Counted from the first letter of the stretch, positions 23,330-32,890 are shown. The stretch: DNA of 64,000 nucleotides from Flavobacterium sp. TR2 (GCF_025252405.1 NZ_CP104307.1:4092001-4156000); one strand, 5' to 3'. The notes: generated from the sequence alone by a model not told the origin. Program-made: numbers and translations.

Positions 23330-23839
23330 ATGAAAAGCGCTATTCAAAATACTATACTGGAAACCTACAGTAAACTTGGCGACCTGATTTCCTCTTTTTC
23401 AAAAGAAGAAATCAATATTGTTCCATTTGAAGGAAGCTGGACAGCTGGACAAACCGCCCAGCATATTATTCTAGCCAGCTCGGGCCTAACGATGCTGTTT
23501 GCAGGAAAAACAGAAAAAACAACCAGAAAACCTGATGAAAATACAAAAGCGCTAGATTCCATTTTTTTAGACTACAACACTAAATACCAATCACCCGAAG
23601 ATATAAAACCTCCTGCTATTGATTATGAAAAGGGGACTCTGCTGGCCTCTGTCAAAAAAATACAAAATGATTTATTTGAAGCCGCAGAAACTTACGATTT
23701 AACGCTGACGTGCATGGATGCTAAAGTCCCTGGATTTGATCATTTTACGATTTACGAATGGCTTCATTTTGCCATTGTGCATACGCAGAGGCATACTCAC
23801 CAATTAAAATCGATTTACGAACATATCAAAAAACAATAG
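23330..23839 (+). CDS. DinB-like superfamily protein
   Basis: A 169-aa four-helix-bundle protein. The metal-ligand histidines of DinB/YfiT-like proteins are visible: H in WTAGQTAQHIILASS (about residue 45) and HxxxH in FAIVHTQRHTHQLKSI near the C-terminus. Families with this fold include thiol-dependent transferases and damage-inducible proteins. The substrate is unknown. The membrane protein at 23864 follows after 24 bases and may be cotranscribed. Confidence 0.85.
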   Translation: MKSAIQNTILETYSKLGDLISSFSKEEINIVPFEGSWTAGQTAQHIILASSGLTMLFAGKTEKTTRKPDENTKALDSIFLDYNTKYQSPEDIKPPAIDYEKGTLLASVKKIQNDLFEAAETYDLTLTCMDAKVPGFDHFTIYEWLHFAIVHTQRHTHQLKSIYEHIKKQ

Positions 23840-23863
23840 ATCAGTTAACTCTAAATAATTTTT

Positions 23864-24331
23864 ATGAGATCAAAAGTAAGGACCATTGTTTCGTCTGGTT
23901 TAGTTGCGGGAACATTAGATATTACTGCCGCTATTTTGATTTATGCAGTAATATTACATAAAACAACGGCCGAAAAGATTTTACAGTCCATAGCTAGCGG
24001 CATTTTTAAAAAAGAAGCTTACACGGCTGGAACAGAAATGACTTTTGTGGGTTTGGGACTTCATTTCTTAATTGCTTTTATTTTTGCTTGGTTTTATTTT
24101 AAGATTTTTCCCTACATCCCATTTTTTAAAATAAATACTTTGCTCTCAGGAATCTCTTATGGTTTCTTTATCTGGATTGTAATGAATTTGGCTGTTCTGC
24201 CCATTGTATTTCCGGTTCTGCCAGAGAAGAATTTAGATTTAGCGCTTTTGCTTTCTATTCTTATTGTGATATGCTGTGTCGGAATTCCGATAGCTTTTAT
24301 AACTCGGAAATATTATGCGAAATGGTATTGA
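23864..24331 (+). CDS. 155-aa inner membrane protein, YagU/DUF1440-like
   Basis: Four hydrophobic segments (about 9-29, 58-80, 90-114, 123-145). The opening SSGLVAGTLDITAAILIYAVI and the LQSIASGIFKKEAYTAGTEM segment resemble DUF1440/YagU-like proteins. There is no signal peptide and no catalytic motif. Function unknown. It ends at a palindromic repeat shared with the convergent DUF1328 gene. Confidence 0.75.
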   Translation: MRSKVRTIVSSGLVAGTLDITAAILIYAVILHKTTAEKILQSIASGIFKKEAYTAGTEMTFVGLGLHFLIAFIFAWFYFKIFPYIPFFKINTLLSGISYGFFIWIVMNLAVLPIVFPVLPEKNLDLALLLSILIVICCVGIPIAFITRKYYAKWY

Positions 24332-24340
24332 GATTCTGTT

Positions 24341-24460
24341 TCAAAGGTGCAGAGGCTCAAAGGTGCAAAGCTACAAAGGCTCTGTAGATAAAGACCCAAA
24401 GGATTAAAGTTGCAAAGATTAAAAACTTTGAACCTTTGCAACTTTAAACCTTTGAACCTT
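24341..24460. repeat. Imperfect palindrome of the GCAAAGG family
   Basis: AAAGGTGCAGAGGCTCAAAG ... CTTTGAACCTTTGCAACTTT forms a long imperfect inverted repeat between convergent genes, so it may terminate both. Relatives are at 41443, 42549, 46352-47020, 50074 and 62394. Confidence 0.7.
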
Positions 24461-24468
24461 AAAAAAAA

Positions 24469-24630
24469 CTAAACTTTTCGTCTTCCTGTAATTAAAGAGA
24501 TAATAAACAGGACTAGAAAGATGAAGAATAAAATTTTTGCAATGCTAGCGGCTCCGGCAGCGATACCGCCAAAACCAAAAATTCCGGCTATGATGGCCAA
24601 AATGATAAATATAACTGTCCAACGTAACAT
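24469..24630 (-). CDS. DUF1328 (YtjA-type) small membrane protein
   Basis: A 53-aa protein read on the minus strand: [20 protein letters not shown] then [20 protein letters not shown] and a C-terminal [10 protein letters not shown]. Two transmembrane helices flank a GGIAAGAA turn, the DUF1328 signature. Members are widespread and often stress-induced, with no known activity. It is monocistronic, convergent with the 155-aa gene and divergent from the GH130 gene. Confidence 0.93.
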   Translation of the reverse strand: MLRWTVIFIILAIIAGIFGFGGIAAGAASIAKILFFIFLVLFIISLITGRRKV

Positions 24631-24901
24631 AATATTTGATTTTTAAGTTCTTATTAAGACTGTTTTACAAGCCTTTTATATCTATCTTCAAAGTTCTTTT
24701 ATTCCTACAAATCCTATTAACTCTATGCGCTTTATTATTATCGCAATAAATTAAAACAACACTAGGCTACAAGCCACTTTCACTATTATTTGCAAGCCTT
24801 ACAGAATTACCATGTTGATGCTTTTGAGTTAATTTTTTGATCGATTGGATTAATTACCGCTTCGATCTCAAAGTAATTTTAGATAAAATTTTATACGGGT
24901 A

Positions 24902-25960
24902 ATGAAAGAGGCTAAAAAACATGGTGTCATTTTAGAAAAAACAGATCGAACTTTTGAAGAATTAGGTGTTTTAAATCCAGCCATTTATCAAGACGGAAAT
25001 ACTGTCCATATGTTTTACAGAGCGGCCAAAAAAGGAAATTTTTCTACCATTGGGTACTGCCGTTTTGAAGGCCCAACCACTTTGGTTGAAAGAAATACAC
25101 AGCCCATTTTTGTTCCCGATTATATTTATGAAATTCATGGTGTAGAAGATCCGAGAATTACTAAAATAGACGACCGATTTTATATGACGTATGTCACTTA
25201 TGACGGAATTAACGCCTGTGGAGCTTTGGCTGTATCAAAAGATTTAAACGTTTTTAAAAAGAAAGGAATTATAACGCCAAAATTTATTCTTAATGAGTTT
25301 ACAAACCTCATTAGAAAACATTTACAAAATCCGAGCATTGCAAAGATTCTGGCTTTTAATACTGAAAGAAATTACCCGCTGACAGAAACAATTAAGGAGA
25401 ATCTGTTTGTTTGGGACAAAAATGTGGTTCTTTTTCCGAAGAAATTTAATGGAAAGTTTGTTGCTCTGCACCGCTTATTTCCATCCATTCAGATTTTTTC
25501 GTTTGAAAAGAAATCAGAACTTACAGAAGATTTTTGGAAAGATTATCTGAAAAATCTTCCCGACCATATTGTAATGGAACCAAAATATGATCACGAAACC
25601 AGTCATATTGGTCCAGGAGCCCCGCCAATAGAAACAGCAGATGGCTGGCTCTTAATTTATCATGCTGCTGAAAGAAGAGAGAAAGGCTTGGTTTATCATG
25701 CTGCCGCCGTTTTACTGGATTTAGAAAATCCGTCCAAAATTATTGCGAGACTGCCTAAACCCATTATTACTCCTTCTGAATATTACGAAAGACATGGTTA
25801 TGTCAATTACGTGGTTTTCCCGACAGGAACTGCCATTTTTGATGACCAACTATATATTTATTATGGCGCTGCCGATGATAAGATTGCGGTGGCATCTCTG
25901 AACCTTAACGAGTTATTAACCGAACTTAAAATGAATCCTCATGAAAACAATATCAAATAA
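24902..25960 (+). CDS. GH130-family glycoside phosphorylase
   Basis: A 352-aa five-bladed beta-propeller enzyme. The family motifs are YRAAKKGNFSTIGYCRF, the catalytic-acid region IHGVEDPRITKIDDRFYMTY (about 82-101) and SHIGPGAPPIETADGWLLIYH (about 237-257). GH130 enzymes reversibly phosphorolyse beta-mannosides, releasing mannose 1-phosphate. No signal peptide is present, so it is cytoplasmic. Its last 20 bases overlap the glycosyltransferase gene, a tight coupling that suggests a shared glycan; direction (synthesis or breakdown) is not decidable. Confidence 0.92.
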   Translation: MKEAKKHGVILEKTDRTFEELGVLNPAIYQDGNTVHMFYRAAKKGNFSTIGYCRFEGPTTLVERNTQPIFVPDYIYEIHGVEDPRITKIDDRFYMTYVTYDGINACGALAVSKDLNVFKKKGIITPKFILNEFTNLIRKHLQNPSIAKILAFNTERNYPLTETIKENLFVWDKNVVLFPKKFNGKFVALHRLFPSIQIFSFEKKSELTEDFWKDYLKNLPDHIVMEPKYDHETSHIGPGAPPIETADGWLLIYHAAERREKGLVYHAAAVLLDLENPSKIIARLPKPIITPSEYYERHGYVNYVVFPTGTAIFDDQLYIYYGAADDKIAVASLNLNELLTELKMNPHENNIK

Positions 25961-28211
25961 ATCAAAAATCGTTTTTTTATCCACTTTTCCGCCTACGCAA
26001 TGCGGCATAGCAACCTATACTCAAGATACCATCAAAGGAATCACAGATGTTTACGGTAAATCTATCAAATGCGAAATATGTGAACTTGTTGATAAACCCA
26101 AAGACCAACCAACACAGGCATTTACCTTAAATACCAAAAACCGAGAAGAGTACGCTAAAGTAGCCGAGGAAATTAATCAGGATGAAACTGTGAAATTAGT
26201 TCATATCCAACATGAATTTGGTTTGTTTTCAGGAAATTACGGCGATCATCTTTTAGATTTTCTAAATGTCATTAAAGCGCCTGTTACTTTTACTTTTCAC
26301 AGTGTAATTCCGAATCCGAATGACGAATTGAGAACATTTGTTCGATTACTTTTGAGCTACAGCAATTCGGTTTTTGTCATGACTAATAAATCGAAAGAAA
26401 TTCTAATTAACGACTACGACATCAATGAAGAAATAATTACTTGCGTACCTCATGGAACTCATATTGTGATATACGAAACTCCGCAACAGGCCAAAGAAAA
26501 ATTAAACATTGAAGATCGATTGGTGCTTTCTACTTTCGGCCTTTTGGGAGAAGGAAAAAATATAGAAACGGGCTTGCAGGCTTTACCAAAAATAATCGAA
26601 AAAGCGCCCAATGCTTTGTATCTGATTATCGGAAAAACACACCCGAATTTAATTAAAGACGGAGTTGATGCCTATCGCGATAAATTGGAAGGTTTGGTTA
26701 AAGAATTAAATCTTCAAGACAATGTTCGCTTCATCAATACATATTTGGATACCGATGAACTTCTAGAATATCTGAAAGCAACAGACATCTATATGTTTAC
26801 ATCCAAAGACCCGAATCAGGCTGTGAGTGGCACTTTCGCGTATGCGATGAGCTGTGCTTGCCCAATAGTGGCATCTAAAATTCCGCATACCAAAGAAGTT
26901 TTAACAGCAGATTCTGGAATTCTGTGCGATATTGGAGATTCGGATCAATTTGCAGCAGCGGCCATCAAACTGATCGAGGATGAAAATTTAAGACACGAAA
27001 TGGGAATCAATTCATTTACAAAAATGAGAGCTTCATCTTGGGAAAATGTCGGCATTACTCAAATGAATACGTATAAAAACCTAATTAAAAATCCGTCAGA
27101 AATTAAATACAGCTACCCTCCTATCCAGTTAAAACATATCAAAAAACTGACTACCGAATTAGGAATTATCCAGTTCAGTAAAATTTCTATACCAGATTTA
27201 GATTCAGGATACACTCTAGACGATAATGCGAGAGCTTTAATTGCGTTCTGTATGCATTACAAACTGACTCAGGACAAAGATGATCTGGCGTATATTTTAA
27301 TCTATTTAGATTTTATCCAGCGCTGCCAAAAACCAAAAGGAGATTTTATCAATTACGTCGATCAGGAAAATCGCGAACATATTGAGCAAAATGCCGAAGT
27401 AAATCTTGAAGATTCAAATGCTAGAGCCATTTGGGCATTGGGAACTGTTGTTTCTATGTCTGATATTCTTCCAGAAGCAATTACCAAAAAAGCGACAAGA
27501 TGCTTATTGAACACCTTAAAATGGGCAGAAAATATTCAGTCGCCCCGTTCAATTGGTTTTGCTACAAAAGGCTTGTACTTGTATCATTCGACAATTCCGA
27601 ATCTATACGTTGCGGCAATCATCAATAAGCTCAATGCAAAACTACTGGCAAATTACGAAGATACTGCAACTGAAGACTGGCAATGGTTTGAAAATTATCT
27701 GACTTACGGAAACAGCATTTTGCCAGAATCAATGCTCTATGCTTATTTAATTACCAACAAACCTGTCTACAAAAAAGTAGCGCTAGACTCATTGGATTTC
27801 TTGATTTCTAAAACATTTATAAATGGAACATTCAAAGCCATTTCGAACCAAAGCTGGCATCACAAAGGTTCTGAACCAAGCCACTATGGCGAACAGCCAA
27901 TAGATGTTACCTACACGATTCAGACTTTAAATGCTTTTTATAATGCTTTTAAAACTCCAGAATACAAAAAGAAAATGAAGGCTGCTTTTAACTGGTTTTT
28001 AGGCAAAAATCATTTAAATCAGATTATGTACAACCCGGTAAGCGGCGGCGGTTATGACGGACTAGAAAAACATAATGTAAACCTAAATCAAGGCGCAGAA
28101 TCGACTGTCTGTTATCTTACTGCAAGACTATTAATGGAGAAATTGGCTATGTCACAATCACGCGTAATTCCTTTAATGAAATCACGAAGCGGCATTGCCA
28201 TAAATTTATAA
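25941..28211 (+). CDS. GT4-type glycosyltransferase with C-terminal alpha/alpha-toroid-like domain
   Basis: A 756-aa protein. Residues 1-380 are a GT-B fold: N-terminal FLSTFPPTQCGIATYTQDT, nucleotide-sugar half STFGLLGEGKNIETGLQALPKI, and the donor-site motif NQAVSGTFAYAMSCACPIVAS with KEVL following. Residues about 390-756 form a helical domain (LDDNARALIAFCMHYKLTQ, NLEDSNARAIWALGTVVS, GAESTVCYLTARLLMEKLA) like the (alpha/alpha)6 barrels of glycoside hydrolases. A transferase and a hydrolase or lyase-like module in one chain, coupled to GH130, point to a mannose-type oligosaccharide pathway, by inference. Confidence 0.88.
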   Translation: MKTISNKSKIVFLSTFPPTQCGIATYTQDTIKGITDVYGKSIKCEICELVDKPKDQPTQAFTLNTKNREEYAKVAEEINQDETVKLVHIQHEFGLFSGNYGDHLLDFLNVIKAPVTFTFHSVIPNPNDELRTFVRLLLSYSNSVFVMTNKSKEILINDYDINEEIITCVPHGTHIVIYETPQQAKEKLNIEDRLVLSTFGLLGEGKNIETGLQALPKIIEKAPNALYLIIGKTHPNLIKDGVDAYRDKLEGLVKELNLQDNVRFINTYLDTDELLEYLKATDIYMFTSKDPNQAVSGTFAYAMSCACPIVASKIPHTKEVLTADSGILCDIGDSDQFAAAAIKLIEDENLRHEMGINSFTKMRASSWENVGITQMNTYKNLIKNPSEIKYSYPPIQLKHIKKLTTELGIIQFSKISIPDLDSGYTLDDNARALIAFCMHYKLTQDKDDLAYILIYLDFIQRCQKPKGDFINYVDQENREHIEQNAEVNLEDSNARAIWALGTVVSMSDILPEAITKKATRCLLNTLKWAENIQSPRSIGFATKGLYLYHSTIPNLYVAAIINKLNAKLLANYEDTATEDWQWFENYLTYGNSILPESMLYAYLITNKPVYKKVALDSLDFLISKTFINGTFKAISNQSWHHKGSEPSHYGEQPIDVTYTIQTLNAFYNAFKTPEYKKKMKAAFNWFLGKNHLNQIMYNPVSGGGYDGLEKHNVNLNQGAESTVCYLTARLLMEKLAMSQSRVIPLMKSRSGIAINL

Positions 28212-28256
28212 AAAAAGAAATTGAAGCTAACCAAATACTTCACTTTTTTAAACCCG

Positions 28257-28290
28257 AAAAAGGGGCTGCTCAAAAGAACAGCTCCTTTTT
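28257..28290 (+). terminator. Intrinsic terminator of the GH130-GT4 operon
   Basis: AAAAAGGGGCTG pairs with CAGCTCCTTTTT with one G-U pair, followed by T residues. Confidence 0.85.
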
Positions 28291-28361
28291 TGTATGCTTC
28301 GGAGAAACTAAATATCTATAGTTTAAACATTCACAATATAAAGCTAGATCTTTAAAAAAAT

Positions 28362-28440
28362 ATGTCGCTCCTCTGGAGCTTTTTTACACTGAGCTTATTC
28401 AAATTCTATAAATATTTTACCCCGAAGGGGTATTTACAGA
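28362..28440. repeat. Palindromic repeat related to 10352-10512
   Basis: ATGTCGCTCCTCTGGAGCTT and CTATAAATATTTTACCCCG with CCCCGAAGGGG recur in the same order as in the array near 10450. It lies between the GT4 operon terminator and the convergent lipoprotein fragment. Confidence 0.65.
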
Positions 28441-28449
28441 CCATCTGTT

Positions 28450-28551
28450 TTATAAATATCCCGTAAAATCATCTTCCATCTTTTTGCTATTTGAATTATT
28501 GCAGCACACAAAAAACAAACAGCTTGCAGCGATCAATAAATAATTTCTCAT
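28450..28551 (-). pseudogene. Truncated DUF2931-type lipoprotein gene
   Basis: 33 codons: MRNYLLIAASCLFFVCCNN then SNSKKMEDDFTGYL. The leader with lipobox cysteines is intact, but the mature domain is missing after 16 residues. The segment CNNSNSKKME and its DNA are identical to the start of the mature DUF2931 protein encoded just upstream, while the signal sequences differ. It begins four bases after that gene's stop, so it looks like the remains of a second, paralogous lipoprotein gene or a recombination scar. Confidence 0.7.
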
Positions 28552-28555
28552 GCAA

Positions 28556-29590
28556 CTAATTCTTCCACATTCTAACAACCGTTTTCTCCAGAGGAATTTC
28601 ATCTCCTTCGCACCTTACTGCAAACGTTGTCGTTTTATACATAAAGGCGACTTTGGCTTCTATTTCAATCTTTTTGCCGGGATGCGCGGCGGCAAGTTTT
28701 TTAAAGGCTTTTAGCACTTCTTCTCCATCAAATTCTGCTTCTGCATTATACTGGCTAAACCAAAACCTGCAATACGATGGCAGCGGTTTGGTCTGATAGG
28801 CATTTAAATCCTCAACACTCATGATTTCTTTCTCTCCGTTTACATATTCTGTCTCCCTGTCCGAACTTTCTTTATCTGCTTTGTAAAAATGAATATTGAA
28901 ACGGTAATTGTATCTGGTTCTAAACTCTTTCCATAGCTTTACAGGAACTCCGTTCCTTTTGATATAAGCTTGGGTTTCTTTAGATATAGAAGCATCATAG
29001 TAGTAATCATAAAATTCCTGTTGAGTAAGTTCGCGAGGATTTCTATAAAACTCATTTGCGCTTACATCAGTTTCCACTGCTTGATAATGTGCTATTTCTA
29101 CCTTTTTATTCAAACCTGAAAGCCATAAAACAACTGTGCCTCCCGGTGCCAGTCCTACTGTGATTTTTTTGTATGTAATATGCGATAGTTTACCATTTTT
29201 TGCTTTGCGCATATAACCTTCTTCAAACAATTGCCTGATTTTATCCTGAGTAGTTTTGTCTATCGAAGTTTCGATCTTCCAAAATTTCTTTTCGGCATAG
29301 CTTATCCAAGTAAGAGATAAAAGTGTCGGGATTTCATTACCTCCCGATAACGCATCTCCGTCATAAACCCAACCATCTTCGGTAAGACCTGTACTTATAA
29401 ATGCTGCCATCATTTTTTTGTCATTGCCCAAATATCCCCTATGTATCTCTATAGGATAATTAAATGGTGCTGTAACTGTAACTGCCCAACTAAAATTTTC
29501 TTTGCCTTCCATCTTTTTGCTATTTGAATTATTGCACGATAAAAGCATTATTGCCATTATTATACTTACTATTTGGTGTACTGCTTTCAT
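28556..29590 (-). CDS. DUF2931 family lipoprotein, candidate immunity protein
   Basis: A 344-aa lipoprotein: signal with lipobox LLSC (C19) and then CNNSNSKKMEGKENFSW. The DUF2931 pattern shows in WAVTVTAPFNYPIEIHRGYL and in GLTEDGWVYDGDALSGGNEIPTLLSLTW, with LAPGGTVVLWLSGLNKKVEI in the middle. DUF2931 proteins of Bacteroidota occur beside DUF2235-type effectors, and lipoproteins in such places commonly serve as periplasmic immunity. Here the start follows the 928-aa hydrolase stop by 3 bases on the same strand, which fits that role. Immunity is inference. Confidence 0.75.
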   Translation of the reverse strand: MKAVHQIVSIIMAIMLLSCNNSNSKKMEGKENFSWAVTVTAPFNYPIEIHRGYLGNDKKMMAAFISTGLTEDGWVYDGDALSGGNEIPTLLSLTWISYAEKKFWKIETSIDKTTQDKIRQLFEEGYMRKAKNGKLSHITYKKITVGLAPGGTVVLWLSGLNKKVEIAHYQAVETDVSANEFYRNPRELTQQEFYDYYYDASISKETQAYIKRNGVPVKLWKEFRTRYNYRFNIHFYKADKESSDRETEYVNGEKEIMSVEDLNAYQTKPLPSYCRFWFSQYNAEAEFDGEEVLKAFKKLAAAHPGKKIEIEAKVAFMYKTTTFAVRCEGDEIPLEKTVVRMWKN

Positions 29591-29593
29591 TTC

Positions 29594-32380
29594 TTATCCG
29601 TTTATCTTTCTTTTTCGTTTGCCCCCTTCAAAATTGGGTTTATTGGCTTGCACTAAAGTATTTATGACTCCTTCTCCGTAAACCGCGTTCCAATGCAGGT
29701 ACTCATGACGCAGTTTTTTTAATAGGGCATTATGGCTGTCTTCTTCTTTTTTCCTTCTTTCCTCTTCTTTCGCAACAGCTGTATGGTCATCGGCGCTATA
29801 CACTATCGTGCGCATAGGGATGGCTTCATAAACAAAAGGACTGCCATCATGAAAAGCATATTCTTCCAATCGCGTTTTTACATTTTGTAAAAAAGAAATG
29901 TTAGAAAATTTTGTATTCTTAAAAGCATAGCCATCCGTTATTCCTTTTAAATAGATTGGAAGTTCTTTATCCAAACAAAATTTAACCATCAGATGCAGGG
30001 GTATGTAGCTGTACTGATTGCTTATGGCTTCTCTATTTGAAGACAGCACCCAAGCTGGGCCATTTATGACTGTTCGCTGTAAATTGTCTCCATGAATGGT
30101 CAATTCTTTTGGTTTAAACCATCCTTCAGTAATAAGGCGTTCTTTTTCTTTTTCAAGTTCATCACCAAACATTAAATTCGAAACCAGCAATCGTCCATTG
30201 ACTTCTTTTCTGCCTTCTACGTAACTGCCTCCCACATCGCAATGCACTCCCGGCAGGTAAAGTTCGATCCCGCGATCGGTTTTTCCTCCTCCTTTTTTTC
30301 CTGTTATACACGAAATGTCTACCAAGTCAAAATTGGCTCGATGCTCATCTGCCGCTACCATGTGCACCGTATATTTGGCTTTGCTGATTGAGTTAAGGCC
30401 TAAATCCTTAACATCGTTCCATTGCACAAAGCCATGATGTGGCACGGTATCATACAAGCCTGCAAAGCGAATGATTAAGCGGTCAAAAGTAATTGGGTTC
30501 TCTATTTCTGTTAAATGGTATCCTAACCTTCCGTTACTTGGCAATTTTTTATCGCTGTATTTGCTGCTTACTTCATGACCGTTTGCATCTTCATAATAGG
30601 TCTCCCTTCTATAATTCTTAGCTGTTGCCATATAAGCTTGTCTGGTAATCTCGTGAACAAAACAGCGGACTGATGCCGCGCCCCGGCTAAAACCAAAAAC
30701 ATCGACTGTTATTGTCCCCACTTCAGTTTCGCCACTTTCAATAATTTTATCAGCCATCAATTTTACAGCTCTTTCCACGCGATGTATAATCCCTGCTTTC
30801 CCTTGCCCAAAACCGGGCCCTTGCATTAAATCGTCTTGTTTATAATTTTCTAGAGGCAAAATTCCCGTTTCAGCTTTTTCCTCATCATCATTTAAAGTAT
30901 TGGTTCCCATCCCTTCAGTATAGATTTTATATACTGGATGTAATTTATTTTTATTGTTTTTTAGATAATTTTTATAAATAATTGCAGGATTGCTTAAGTC
31001 GTTTTCAAAACTATTATCGTCTGAATATTTATACTTGCTATCTTTTTCTTTTCCTATTTGTTTCTGGCTAGATGCTGCTACTTTTAAATGTTCTTCGGGA
31101 TTTTCTACTAGTATTTGCTGTTCTTCATGGGAAAGGTTAGAATGTTTTTTCTTAATTTGATCTTCTTCCCAAGATTGCCTTGCAATTGTATTGTACATAT
31201 TGTTTAACGTCCCATCGATAAAAACCCCAAACGTAAAATCGATTTTCTTTTTTTCTTCTGGCGCACCGTTTTTACCTGGTTCGCCTACTACTAAAGGACT
31301 ATTGCCTTTTAGCTCACCTTTTTGTAGCACTCCATTTTTAGAAACTTTAAGCACGCAATCGTCCAAATCTTTTTTCTGGTCTTGTATTTTAGAATGGAAC
31401 ACTATTGGGTTAATAGCTAATTTTTCGCCACTGTCTAGAAATCCTGCGCCTTGAAACTGCCAAGCGTGTTCGATAAAAACAGGAAAGACACATTTTTGCA
31501 CATTCGAAACAGAAAATTGCCCTTTTTCTTTTTCGGTCACTATTCCGTTAGTAATAGCCCCAGCAGGCGGTTTAGTCGCATTATTGTATTGATGTATTTT
31601 TACAGTACGGGTAAATCTAGTTAAGGGTTTTGCTTCTAGTCTCTGTATAGGGTCTCCATCTTCATCGCTTGGTGTAGGCGTTAAATCGGCATTTGCAAAT
31701 TTTGTGTCACGCAATTGTATTTCTATATTCTGTCCGTACAAAGCCTCTGTATAAATATGCAGGAAAACGGTAGAACCAAAAGCAATTTCTTCGGTAATAA
31801 GCTGTCCTGTATAATCGCGCCATTCTGCCGCAATAACTTTAGGCGTTCCTACTGCGCTCACAAATATTCCGTGAGGCAATTTTCCTGTTGCGGGGTCATT
31901 TTTTGTAAAAACTTCTAACCATGTAAGACCGCCGCCTTCCAATAATTTGGGAAACTTTATCTGTTTGCATAAATCATCTGGAAGCCCTTTTGAAAATGAA
32001 TTGTTATGTACAATTTTTCTTCCTGCCATTCCTTTCCCAACAATTTCCCAGCACCAGCTTAGATCATTTAGCTCTTCTTGAAGTTTTTTATTAAAGGCTT
32101 CTTTTTCTTTATTATATTTTGCCTCATCCTTATCTCTTTGCTTATGTGCCTCAAAAATCCAATATCTGGTGTCGTAATCTTTTATTTTCCAAACCTCTTC
32201 CTGAGTTCTCCTGTTAAATGGAGGCAATTTTTTAGGTGCGTTTTTGTGCAGTGCATCGGTTTTAGTAATTTCGACCGTAAATGTGCCTGCATTGGCAAGT
32301 ACTAAATGTCCTTTCTCAGCATTCCATTTTTGCCCTTTTGCAAGCGGTTTTTTAGGCACAATATGTAATGTCTTACTCAT
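29594..32380 (-). CDS. DUF2235 alpha/beta hydrolase, Tle1-like phospholipase effector candidate
   Basis: A 928-aa protein without signal peptide. The N-terminal 375 residues are beta-rich and not recognised. A DUF2235 hydrolase follows: TFGVFIDGTLNNMYNT near 390, the nucleophile elbow GFSRG with S565 in VDVFGFSRGAASVRCF, and the acidic residue D715 in LPGVHCDVGGSYVEG, matching the GxSxG and H-x-DVGG motifs of T6SS Tle1 lipases. A charged Lys/Glu-rich C-terminal helix (about 875-915) ends it. It sits 1 base after the DUF4280 PAAR-like gene, so it is likely loaded on a contractile-system tip. No structural T6SS genes are in the window. Confidence 0.85.
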   Translation of the reverse strand: MSKTLHIVPKKPLAKGQKWNAEKGHLVLANAGTFTVEITKTDALHKNAPKKLPPFNRRTQEEVWKIKDYDTRYWIFEAHKQRDKDEAKYNKEKEAFNKKLQEELNDLSWCWEIVGKGMAGRKIVHNNSFSKGLPDDLCKQIKFPKLLEGGGLTWLEVFTKNDPATGKLPHGIFVSAVGTPKVIAAEWRDYTGQLITEEIAFGSTVFLHIYTEALYGQNIEIQLRDTKFANADLTPTPSDEDGDPIQRLEAKPLTRFTRTVKIHQYNNATKPPAGAITNGIVTEKEKGQFSVSNVQKCVFPVFIEHAWQFQGAGFLDSGEKLAINPIVFHSKIQDQKKDLDDCVLKVSKNGVLQKGELKGNSPLVVGEPGKNGAPEEKKKIDFTFGVFIDGTLNNMYNTIARQSWEEDQIKKKHSNLSHEEQQILVENPEEHLKVAASSQKQIGKEKDSKYKYSDDNSFENDLSNPAIIYKNYLKNNKNKLHPVYKIYTEGMGTNTLNDDEEKAETGILPLENYKQDDLMQGPGFGQGKAGIIHRVERAVKLMADKIIESGETEVGTITVDVFGFSRGAASVRCFVHEITRQAYMATAKNYRRETYYEDANGHEVSSKYSDKKLPSNGRLGYHLTEIENPITFDRLIIRFAGLYDTVPHHGFVQWNDVKDLGLNSISKAKYTVHMVAADEHRANFDLVDISCITGKKGGGKTDRGIELYLPGVHCDVGGSYVEGRKEVNGRLLVSNLMFGDELEKEKERLITEGWFKPKELTIHGDNLQRTVINGPAWVLSSNREAISNQYSYIPLHLMVKFCLDKELPIYLKGITDGYAFKNTKFSNISFLQNVKTRLEEYAFHDGSPFVYEAIPMRTIVYSADDHTAVAKEEERRKKEEDSHNALLKKLRHEYLHWNAVYGEGVINTLVQANKPNFEGGKRKRKING

Positions 32381-32381
32381 T

Positions 32382-32867
32382 TTATCTGTTGTTAATTAGT
32401 AGGCTCTCCTCCTCTAAATCGCTAAAATTTACTCCAGGCAGAATTTCAGCCAATATTTGAGGCGAACTATTTTTGATGTTTTTCTCTGTCAGTTCTACTG
32501 TTTGCCCGTGATTTTTAATCGATATACAGTCTGGAGCACCTTTAGGGCAAGTTGCTTTACTATCTTCCAGCAATGGTTTTCCGTTGTTTGAATAGGTTAC
32601 TTTTTCATAAATGCCAGACCATTTGGCAACATCAATTATACAAGGCAAATAATCATTCCCCGAAGGCTGTTTCTTGCATTTGCCAAAAGTATTTTTCTTC
32701 ATGGTGCAGCCAATTTCTTTGTCAGTGCCAATAAGTTTATCTTTTCCTTCGCTGTCATTGGCATAATGTTTCAAATGTGTTTTTACGAGCAGAATATCGG
32801 TTTTTGGTTCAACACTAAATTTACATTCACAAACTGCTCCCTGAACTACATAATGTTTCTCGCTCAT
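32382..32867 (-). CDS. DUF4280 PAAR-like protein (secretion-tip protein)
   Basis: A 161-aa protein opening MSEKHYVVQGAVCECKFSV, with paired cysteines (C13, C15), GCTMKKNTFGKCKKQPS (about 53-69), and ATCPKGAPDCISIKNHGQTV near the C-terminus, all hallmarks of DUF4280. Family members are PAAR-like tips of T6SS-iii and related contractile systems. No signal peptide is present, as expected. It lies directly upstream of the 928-aa hydrolase (1-base gap), which marks that protein as probable cargo. Confidence 0.87.
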   Translation of the reverse strand: MSEKHYVVQGAVCECKFSVEPKTDILLVKTHLKHYANDSEGKDKLIGTDKEIGCTMKKNTFGKCKKQPSGNDYLPCIIDVAKWSGIYEKVTYSNNGKPLLEDSKATCPKGAPDCISIKNHGQTVELTEKNIKNSSPQILAEILPGVNFSDLEEESLLINNR

Positions 32868-32890
32868 AATTTTATATTTTAAGTTTTGAC

